From the NCBI GenBank assembly GCA_035561315.1, contig DATMXR010000262.1, positions 1-11,186 of the forward strand: a stretch of 11,186 nucleotides of DNA, in the 5' to 3' direction. The notes below the pieces were generated by a model. It saw only the letters and a program-made list of their open reading frames with translations, had not been told where the DNA came from and made no database searches. Of this stretch, positions 6,046-11,186 are shown in pieces. The translations under genes were made by a program, and so were the position numbers. How positions within the stretch are numbered: position 1 is the first letter of the stretch; each line of letters begins with the position of its first letter. Origin of the DNA: JAEYLA01 sp035561315. GTDB taxonomy: Bacteria; Bacillota; Clostridia; Christensenellales; CAG-138.

Positions 6046-7682
6046 GGGCGTCCATTGAAGACATACGCGCCCAGCTCCTTTTGGGGAGGCGGCTGGCGGA
6101 TATCCCGCTGAGGGCGACGTATTACGCGCGGGTCAGCACGGACCGGGACGAGCAGCGAAACAGCCTGAATAACCAAAAGGCGTATTTTGAAGAGAAAATG
6201 CGCTCCAACCCGGCGTGGACCTTCGTACCGGGCTATGTGGACGAAGGCGTGACGGGCACCTCCACAAAGAAACGGACGGAGTTTTTGCGCATGGTGGCGG
6301 ACGCAAAAGCCGGGGCGTTCGACCTCATATTGACAAAGGAGGTCTCCCGCTTTGCGCGCGACCTCCTCGATTCCATCGCCTACACCCGGGAGCTTCTGCG
6401 CCATGGCGTGGGCGTGCTGTTCGAGGACACGGGCCTTAACACCATGGAGGCGGATTCCGAATTCCGCCTCGCCATTATGGCGACCGTCGCGCAGGAGGAA
6501 TCGCGCAGGCTGTCCGAACGCGTGAAGTTCGGCTGGAAGCGCTCGCAGGAGGCCGGAAAGCGGCACGGGGCCACGGCGCCCATCGGGTATGTGTTCAACG
6601 ACAAAACAAACGGCTATGATATCGACCCGGAGACCGCCCCGGCCGTAAAATATATTTACCGGCGCTATGCGGAAAATATCGCCGGCACGCGGACCATCGC
6701 CCAGGAGCTTAAGGCCTTAGGCTATGTCAACCGCAGCGGGAACATGTACCATCCCGGCACCATACGCCGCATCGTTGAAAACCCGCTGTACAAGGGCTAT
6801 ATCGTAAGCCGGAAATCCGTGACGCTTTCCTACCGCAGTTTAAAAAAACGGTACCGCCCCCCGGAGGAATGGCTGCTGCATTTCGACCCCGCCCGCGTGC
6901 CCCCGCTCGTCACGGAGGAGGAATGGGAGGCCGCAAGGCAAGTGGCCCGCCTGCGCAAAAAATTCATGGAGGGCGCTGATTGCGGCGCGCAAAAAGCGGG
7001 CGGCAAATACCCGTATACGGGAAAGCTCTTTTGCGCGGAGCACCGGTGCAATTATCAGCGCGCGCAGCAGCAATGGTTTGCGGACGGCGTGCTGAAAAAG
7101 CGCGGGTATTGGCGCTGCGCCTGCTACAAGCGGCCGGAACGGCCCGCTCGCTGCGCCGCGCCTCTTTTATATACGGACCGGCTGGACGCCCTGATGCGCG
7201 GCGTTTTTGCGGCGCTGATCGATGAAAGCCCGGATTTCTCCCTGGCGGACGCGGTGCAGGACGCGTTTTCCGCCCGATATTCCGAACCGGCCGGTACGGA
7301 CGAGCGGCTGGCGCAGCTTCAAAACAAAAAGGCGAAGCTTTTGAAGGGCTGGATGGACGGTGTGATACGGGACGCGGACTACCGCGCTTTGGACGAGGAG
7401 ATCACGGGGAAGCTGCGAACGCTTGAGGAGCGGAAAAAGCAATCTGCCGTACAGGAACGGCAGATAAGCGGAAAGGGCGGCGACCTTCTCCAAAAAATTC
7501 CGGAAAACGCCGCCCTGCATACGCCCGAAATCCTGGAAGAATTGATCCGCTGCCTGGTGAAGCAAATACGGATAGAGCCCATCCCGAATGAAGCGGGCGC
7601 GTATGCGCTGGTGATCGAACCGGATATCCCGGGCATGCGCTTTTCCGGTATGGAGCGTTTTGTTGTTTGTGACCCGAAAGAG
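5842..7682 (+). mobile_element. Right part of a skin-like serine-recombinase element inserted in cotJC
   Basis: The span holds the SHOCT-like gene and the large serine recombinase, and ends where CotJC homology begins. Only the right boundary is supported (about 7670-7682). The left coordinate given is simply the start of the first element gene, because no left junction, no 5' cotJC fragment and no matching core repeat was found in the window. The arrangement, with the recombinase at one edge of the element pointing into the split host gene, matches elements that interrupt sporulation genes, such as the one in sigK. Confidence 0.5.
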
Positions 7683-7709
7683 AGCTTGCCGCAGGGGTCC
7701 GGTACCTGA
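6042..7709 (+). CDS. Large serine recombinase (resolvase/integrase family)
   Basis: A 555-residue site-specific recombinase, the type that integrates, excises or inverts DNA between att sites. The N-terminal resolvase domain (about 25-165) has YYARVSTDRDEQ with nucleophile Ser32, DEGVTGTS, TKEVSRFARD with Arg103 and Arg106, and TVAQEESRRLSERVKFG. A recombinase domain follows (about 178-300, PIGYVF to VTEEEWEAA). Next comes a Cys-bearing zinc-ribbon-like region (Cys331, Cys336, then Cys359, Cys361 and Cys371), a charged helical stretch likely to be coiled coil (about 420-475), and a C-terminal tail. All catalytic residues I can identify are present, so the enzyme may be active. ATG at 6042 overlaps the preceding stop. 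The last dozen codons (from about 7673) lie on cotJC-derived sequence read in another frame, so the stop codon was supplied by the target gene. Related in type to SpoIVCA and phage integrases. Confidence 0.95.
   Translation: MRASIEDIRAQLLLGRRLADIPLRATYYARVSTDRDEQRNSLNNQKAYFEEKMRSNPAWTFVPGYVDEGVTGTSTKKRTEFLRMVADAKAGAFDLILTKEVSRFARDLLDSIAYTRELLRHGVGVLFEDTGLNTMEADSEFRLAIMATVAQEESRRLSERVKFGWKRSQEAGKRHGATAPIGYVFNDKTNGYDIDPETAPAVKYIYRRYAENIAGTRTIAQELKALGYVNRSGNMYHPGTIRRIVENPLYKGYIVSRKSVTLSYRSLKKRYRPPEEWLLHFDPARVPPLVTEEEWEAARQVARLRKKFMEGADCGAQKAGGKYPYTGKLFCAEHRCNYQRAQQQWFADGVLKKRGYWRCACYKRPERPARCAAPLLYTDRLDALMRGVFAALIDESPDFSLADAVQDAFSARYSEPAGTDERLAQLQNKKAKLLKGWMDGVIRDADYRALDEEITGKLRTLEERKKQSAVQERQISGKGGDLLQKIPENAALHTPEILEELIRCLVKQIRIEPIPNEAGAYALVIEPDIPGMRFSGMERFVVCDPKESLPQGSGT
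7665..7690 (+). other. Probable attachment-site junction (attR) within cotJC
   Basis: In the cotJC frame a TGA stands at 7670-7672. From 7673 the translation is P-E-R-E-L-A-A-G-V-R-Y-L-T-Q-R-F, aligning with the conserved GELAAxLRYLxQRY segment near residue 35 of CotJC. The changeover from element to host sequence must therefore lie at about 7670-7685. The exact two-base core cannot be set without the partner site. Confidence 0.6.
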
Positions 7710-8170
7710 CACAGCGCTTCTCTATGCCGGATAACCGAGTCCGTGCAACGGTAAACGATATCGGGACGGAAGAATTAGCTCACTGGGAAATGATAGGCAC
7801 TATGATCCATCAGTGCATGCGTGGCGCTACCGCCTCGGAGTTAAGGGCGGCGGGGCTGGAAGGGTTCTATACCATGCACGACTGCGGCGTATTCCCCTCC
7901 GACCCCAACGGCGTTCCCTTTACCGCCGCGTATATCGCATGCACGGGCGACCCCATTGCGGACCTCCACGAAGACCTCGCCGCGGAGCAGAAGGCCCGCG
8001 CGACCTACGAGCACCTGATGCGCCTGACGGATAACCCCGCCGTGCTCGACCCCCTGCGCTTTTTGCGCCAGCGCGAAATCAACCACTTCCAGCGTTTCGG
8101 CGAGTGCCTGATGATCGTGCAGGAAATGGCCTGCCAGAAGCGGCCCGCGCGCGAAGGGCGCTGCAGCTAA
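7673..8170 (+). pseudogene. cotJC: 3' part of cotJC, manganese-catalase-type spore coat protein (5' end missing)
   Basis: The frame open from 7673 to TAA 8168-8170 gives 165 residues closely matching the C-terminal four fifths of CotJC (about 190 residues in Bacillus). That is a ferritin-like di-metal protein of the spore coat, related to Mn catalase. Recognisable blocks are ELAAGVRYLTQRFSMPD, NDIGTEELAHWEMIGTMIHQ, GVPFTAAYI, GDPIADLHEDLAAEQKARAT and DPLRFLRQREINHFQRFGE. The probable metal ligands (Glu of REL, Glu and His of EELAH, Glu of AAEQK, Glu and His of REINH) all remain. About 35 N-terminal residues, usually starting MWxYEKxLxYPV, are missing. The first ATG in frame (7724) has no ribosome site and would lose the first ligand helix, so independent translation is doubtful. 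No internal stop or frameshift is seen, so the fragment is either recently cut or kept under selection and rejoined by recombination. Hence 'pseudogene' is provisional. Confidence 0.88.
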
Positions 8171-8208
8171 TTTCGAAAAAGTGCCACAGAATAAGTTTTA
8201 ATGAAAGA

Positions 8209-8234
8209 GCGGCTGCCGGAAAACCGGCAGCCGC
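8209..8234. terminator. Perfect 11-bp hairpin downstream of cotJC
   Basis: GCGGCTGCCGG and CCGGCAGCCGC are separated by AAAA, 38 bases after the cotJC stop. The plus strand continues ACTTAATAT, with few T residues; the minus side CTCTTTCATT is only moderately T-rich. It is well placed to end the recombinase-cotJC transcript and perhaps also to stop reading from the opposite side. Confidence 0.68.
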
Positions 8235-8240
8235 ACTTAA

Positions 8241-8411
8241 TATATCCAAAAGACACGTTGGAGGCTCTGACCCCACAGTTCGCAATTGCCGCACAATTTA
8301 TGCCCCTTTGCTCACTGGGACTGCGCCTCGCTTCATCCGCCGCAGGCGGCGCTTGGCTACGTCCCCCCAAACCTCCGTTTAGGGCCGTAACGGCCCTAAG
8401 AACCCAAACGA
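8241..8411. other. Non-coding stretch with repeat-like motifs
   Basis: No gene is supported here. The minus strand carries TGTGGGGTCAGAGCC (about 8261-8275), which recalls a GGGGTCAG motif often seen near REP-associated (Y1) transposase genes; that is from memory. A small hairpin CCGCC-GCA-GGCGG lies at 8337-8349. The stretch may be a decayed insertion or dispersed-repeat remnant between the convergent cotJC and aminotransferase genes. Confidence 0.3.
8379..8399. terminator. Hairpin downstream of the aminotransferase gene
   Basis: TTAGGGCCG and CGGCCCTAA flank the loop TAA, a perfect 9-bp stem beginning 16 bases past the aminotransferase stop on the minus strand. No T-run follows, so it may be a weak terminator or an RNA end-protecting stem. 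Confidence 0.5.
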
Positions 8412-8414
8412 TTG

Positions 8415-9602
8415 TTATATACTTTCCTTCACCAGCCTGCCCAGGCGCTCCATACCGATTGCGATGCGCTCGGGCGTGGCGGAGGAAAAGTTGAGCCGCA
8501 TGGTGTTCTGCCCCATGCTGTCCGGCTTTACAAAGAAATGCTGGCCGGGGATAAACGCCACCTTGAATTCAGCTGTCGCCCGTTTGAGCATGGCGGGGAC
8601 GTCCGGGTTGCCCGGCAGCTCGCCCCATACGAACAGGCCGCCCTCCGGCTTCGTGCAGCGGAAGGACGCGGGGAAATACGCCTCGGCGCTCCCGAGCATG
8701 GCGTTGAGCCGCTCCGCGTACATGGGGATGATGTTGTTTAAGTGCCCCGGCAGAAGCCCCCGGCGCAAAAACGTATCCGCGATGGCCTGGGTCAGGTTGG
8801 AGGTATGCGTATCGCTGCTCTGCTTCGCTACGGTCAGCTTCCTCGTGATCTCGGGAGCCGCCACCGAAACGCCCACGCGAAGCCCCGGCGAAAGGATCTT
8901 GCTGAAGCTGTTGAGCAGTATGACGTTGCCGGTCTTGTCAAACGTCTTGATGGGCGGCACGGGCGAGCCGGTATACCGAAGATCGCAATACGGATCGTCC
9001 TCGATCACGATGATATCGTACTTCGAGGCAAGCTCCGCGATTGCCTTCCTCCTTTGTGCGCCCAGCGTCTTGCCCGTGGGGTTCTGGAACGTGGGGATCA
9101 CATAAAACAGCTTGGGCCGGTAAACGCGGATTTTATCCTCCAGGTCGTTGAGGTCCACGCCCTCGCCGTCCATATTGACCGGCACGCAGTTTGCCTGATA
9201 GCTGTTGAACGCCTGCAGCGAGCCTAAAAACGTGGGCGATTCCACAAGCACGGCGTCGCCGGGATCCACAAACACTTTGGCCGCGAGATCCACGCCCTGC
9301 ATGGAGCCGGTGAGCGTGAGCACGCTGTCCTCCCCCGCCGTAACGCCCTTGGGCCGGGCGATATGCGTCAGATAGGACTCGCGCAGCGGATCGTAGCCTT
9401 CCGTGGTTCCGTACTGGAGGATGTTCGCGCCGTTTTTCTCCAGCACCTCATGGGCGATCTGCTCCACGACGTCGATGGGGAAGGATTCTTTGGCGGGATT
9501 GCCGCCGCCAAAGGAAATGATCTCCGGGTCGCCCATCAGCTTGAGTATCTCACGGATCACGCTGCCGGATACATGGTCCATCCGCTTTGCAAACTTCGCC
9601 AT
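8415..9602 (-). CDS. PLP-dependent aminotransferase, class I fold (2-aminoadipate/KAT-like)
   Basis: A 395-residue cytoplasmic fold-type I PLP enzyme that transfers an amino group between an amino acid and a 2-oxo acid. Visible motifs are FGGGNPAKESFP (31-42), LQYGTTEGYDPLRE (62-75), TGSMQGVDL (98-106), PTFQNPTG with Asn174, IEDDPYCDLRY (200-210) with Asp202/Asp203 and Tyr205, NSFSKILSPGLRVG with Schiff-base Lys235 and nearby Arg242, and MRLNFS with Arg369 for the substrate carboxylate. The Y-G-TTEG and SKILSPGLRVG forms match the LysN/ARO8/KAT II-like group, often annotated as 2-aminoadipate or multi-substrate transaminase. There is no N-terminal DNA-binding domain, so it is not a full MocR regulator. 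ATG 9602 has AAGGAG (plus 9610-9615) 7 bases upstream. It is transcribed alone, divergent from dnaX. The substrate is not determined. Confidence 0.93.
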   Translation of the reverse strand: MAKFAKRMDHVSGSVIREILKLMGDPEIISFGGGNPAKESFPIDVVEQIAHEVLEKNGANILQYGTTEGYDPLRESYLTHIARPKGVTAGEDSVLTLTGSMQGVDLAAKVFVDPGDAVLVESPTFLGSLQAFNSYQANCVPVNMDGEGVDLNDLEDKIRVYRPKLFYVIPTFQNPTGKTLGAQRRKAIAELASKYDIIVIEDDPYCDLRYTGSPVPPIKTFDKTGNVILLNSFSKILSPGLRVGVSVAAPEITRKLTVAKQSSDTHTSNLTQAIADTFLRRGLLPGHLNNIIPMYAERLNAMLGSAEAYFPASFRCTKPEGGLFVWGELPGNPDVPAMLKRATAEFKVAFIPGQHFFVKPDSMGQNTMRLNFSSATPERIAIGMERLGRLVKESI

Positions 9603-9661
9603 TCAAATTCTCCTTAATATCTTTTTGATATGGATATGTATTCAATACTGCCGTTGAAGCT

Positions 9662-9690
9662 ATTTTAGGCGCACATTGCGGATTGTGCAA
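9662..9690 (-). promoter_or_regulatory. Possible promoter of the aminotransferase gene
   Basis: On the minus strand TTGCAC (plus 9685-9690) and TAAAAT (plus 9662-9667) are separated by exactly 17 bases. The -10 is 5 of 6, the -35 only 3 of 6. The predicted start near 9655 leaves a leader of about 53 bases. Confidence 0.5.
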
Positions 9691-9732
9691 GTATTTCTCC
9701 CGTCTTTCTTTTTTGAATCCGCCGTACGGCAT

Positions 9733-9761
9733 TTTACATGCGGGGACCGCGATGGTACAAT
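9733..9761 (+). promoter_or_regulatory. Sigma-A promoter of dnaX
   Basis: TTTACA (9733-9738, 5 of 6) and TACAAT (9756-9761, 5 of 6) are separated by 17 bases, with TGG directly before the -10 as an extended -10 element. The predicted start near 9768 leaves a leader of about 40 bases before the dnaX ATG. Confidence 0.75.
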
Positions 9762-9807
9762 ATTCAATAGAGTATCCCTTCGTTTTGAACGGGGCTTAGG
9801 AGGAATT

Positions 9808-11186
9808 ATGTCGTATCAGGCGCTGTACCGCAGGTTCCGGCCACGCCGGTTTCTGGACGTCAAAGGGCAGGACCACATCACCACCATACTAAAAAACCAG
9901 GTGGTCTCGGGACGCTACGCGCACGCGTACCTCTTCAGCGGTTCCCGCGGAACGGGCAAGACGAGTATCGCACGGATATTCGCGCGCGCGGTCAACTGCC
10001 TTTCCCCCGCGGACGGCGAGCCCTGCGGCGTTTGCGAGGCCTGCCGCCACTCCCTGGAGGAGGACGCGGTGGATATCATAGAGATCGACGCCGCCTCCAA
10101 CACCGGCGTGGACGATATGCGCGCGCTGCTTGAAAAGGTGCGCTTTACGCCGCTGCAGCTCCGCTACAAGGTCTATATCATCGACGAGGTGCACATGCTT
10201 TCCAACGCCGCCTCCAACGCGCTGCTAAAGACGCTGGAGGAGCCGCCCGCGCATGTGCTGTTTTTATTGGCCACGACCGAGCCGCAGAAAATTTTGCCCA
10301 CCGTCATCTCCCGCTGCCAGCGGTTCGATTTCCACCGGCTTGCGCTTTCGGACATGGTGGGCGTGCTGCAGGGCGTATTGGCCGAGGCGGGCGCCGTGAT
10401 CGAGGAAGGCGGGCTTTTAGCCATCGCCCGCGCGGCGGACGGCGGCATGCGGGACGCTTTGAGCCTTGCCGACCAATGCCTTGCGTTTTGCGGCGGGCAT
10501 GTGAGCGAAAAGGACGTTTACGATGTGCTCGGCTCCATGCAGCAGGATTTCCTGTTTGACATGGCGGACGCGCTGATAAAAGGCGACGCCGCCCGCGCGC
10601 TCACGCAGTTCGACGCGCTTGTGCGCAGCGGACGCGACATGGGCGTGTTCGCGCAGGACCTTGCCCAGCACCTGCGGGCGCTGCTGCTTGCAAAAGCGTG
10701 CGGGGACTGCCGTGAGCTTTTGGACTGCACGGCGGAAACCATGGCCCGCTACCGGGCGCAGGCGGAAGCCGCTTCCCAGGAGCGGCTGCTGCGTGCGCTG
10801 GAGCTTATTACAAAATCCCAAAGTGAAATGAAGTGGCTGCGCCAGCCGCGCGTATTGCTGGAGGCCATGCTGGTGCGCATCTGCCGCCCGGAGGACGAAG
10901 GCGCGCTCATCGCGCTGCAGGAGCGGATCGCGCAATTGGAGGCGAAGCTCAACGCCGCCCCGGCGGCCGCCCAACAGCCCGTATCCCCCGCTCCTGCCGC
11001 GCCGCAGCCCGTACGGCCGCAATCCGCGCCGCAAGCGCCGCGGGACGCGCCTCCCTGGGAAACGGAGGATCTTATCCCCCCGCCCGAAGAACCCGCGTTT
11101 TACGCGGACGAGCCGGCCGACGAGCCAATGAATGAGCCGGTCAAAGAAAAGGCCCCCGCGCGGGCGGCGCCCGCAAGGCCCGCTTC
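9808..11186 (+). CDS. dnaX: DNA polymerase III subunits gamma/tau (partial, 3' end outside window)
   Basis: The clamp-loader ATPase of the replicative polymerase. 459 complete codons are present and the frame is still open at the window edge. Residues 1-10, MSYQALYRRF, are the standard DnaX start. The AAA+ core has Walker A GSRGTGKT (45-52, Lys51), the zinc-binding cysteines Cys64, Cys73, Cys76 and Cys79, IDAASNTGVDDMR, Walker B YIIDEVHM with Asp126 and Glu127, and the SRC motif at 168-170 that acts in trans on the neighbouring ATP site. Domain III follows to about residue 355. After that comes a Pro/Ala/Glu-rich linker (from about 385), as in the tau tail. AGGAGG at 9798-9803 lies 4 bases before ATG. 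I see no clear slippery A-run for a gamma frameshift in the part present. ybaB and recR usually follow dnaX; that would be outside the window. Confidence 0.97.
   Translation, partial: MSYQALYRRFRPRRFLDVKGQDHITTILKNQVVSGRYAHAYLFSGSRGTGKTSIARIFARAVNCLSPADGEPCGVCEACRHSLEEDAVDIIEIDAASNTGVDDMRALLEKVRFTPLQLRYKVYIIDEVHMLSNAASNALLKTLEEPPAHVLFLLATTEPQKILPTVISRCQRFDFHRLALSDMVGVLQGVLAEAGAVIEEGGLLAIARAADGGMRDALSLADQCLAFCGGHVSEKDVYDVLGSMQQDFLFDMADALIKGDAARALTQFDALVRSGRDMGVFAQDLAQHLRALLLAKACGDCRELLDCTAETMARYRAQAEAASQERLLRALELITKSQSEMKWLRQPRVLLEAMLVRICRPEDEGALIALQERIAQLEAKLNAAPAAAQQPVSPAPAAPQPVRPQSAPQAPRDAPPWETEDLIPPPEEPAFYADEPADEPMNEPVKEKAPARAAPARPA

Larger units (their letters stand above)
9639..9769. repeat. 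Two copies of palindrome TATTCAATA between aminotransferase and dnaX
   Basis: TATTCAATA (4+1+4 palindrome) occurs at 9639-9647, just past the predicted aminotransferase transcript start, and at 9761-9769, overlapping the dnaX -10 end and transcript start. Two equal palindromes at two divergent promoters could be operators for one regulator. In an AT-rich intergenic region chance is also possible. Confidence 0.3.

Noticed and set aside
7724..8170. Independent gene starting at ATG 7724
   Set aside because: There is no ribosome site before it, and CotJC homology continues about 50 bases upstream in frame, so it is the remainder of a longer gene.
8201..8494. Open frame of 97 codons downstream of cotJC
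   Set aside because: It spans two hairpins and runs into the 3' end of the convergent aminotransferase gene; it has no ribosome site and no protein-like composition.
10417..11034. Open frame of 205 codons antisense to dnaX
   Set aside because: The plus strand is a clear DnaX frame; this is a compositional shadow in GC-rich DNA.

Overview
The window comes from a GC-rich, endospore-forming member of the Firmicutes, most likely a clostridial anaerobe. The evidence is an Rnf complex operon, a KtrAB/TrkAH-type potassium system, a spore-coat CotJC sequence, strong AGGAGG ribosome binding sites and a Firmicutes-style dnaX. I cannot name a genus from sequence alone. No gene-free stretch exceeds about 250 bases.

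Layout. (1) 1-2086, plus strand: the end of an rnf operon, with the last codons of rnfG, then rnfE, rnfA (overlapping rnfE by 56 bases) and rnfB. This membrane complex couples reduced ferredoxin and NAD to ion pumping. (2) 2087-2303: a dispersed palindromic repeat followed by a strong hairpin between convergent genes. (3) 2304-5686, minus strand: a three-gene ion-transport cluster, read trkH/ktrB, trkA/ktrA, then an ArsB/NhaD-type permease, driven by a recognisable promoter near 5728-5756. (4) 5842-7709, plus strand: a 67-residue SHOCT-like protein translationally coupled to a large serine recombinase. (5) 7673-8170, plus strand: the 3' part of cotJC (manganese-catalase-type spore coat protein), whose homology begins inside the 3' end of the recombinase gene. 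(6) 8171-8414: hairpins and possible repeat remnants. (7) 8415-9602, minus strand: a class I-fold PLP aminotransferase. (8) 9808-11186, plus strand: the first 459 codons of dnaX, running off the window, with a near-consensus extended -10 promoter.

The most notable structure is at 7665-7709. CotJC homology in another frame starts at about 7673-7682, runs through the recombinase stop codon, and continues to a normal CotJC C terminus. The first roughly 35 CotJC residues are missing and are not found elsewhere in the window. This is the layout of a sporulation gene split by a serine-recombinase element, as in the skin element that splits sigK. The recombinase sits at the right end of the element and the attachment junction lies within cotJC. 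Whether recombination restores cotJC during sporulation, or this is a decayed insertion, cannot be decided from this window. The left junction is not visible: the region upstream of the recombinase carries ordinary ion-transport genes.
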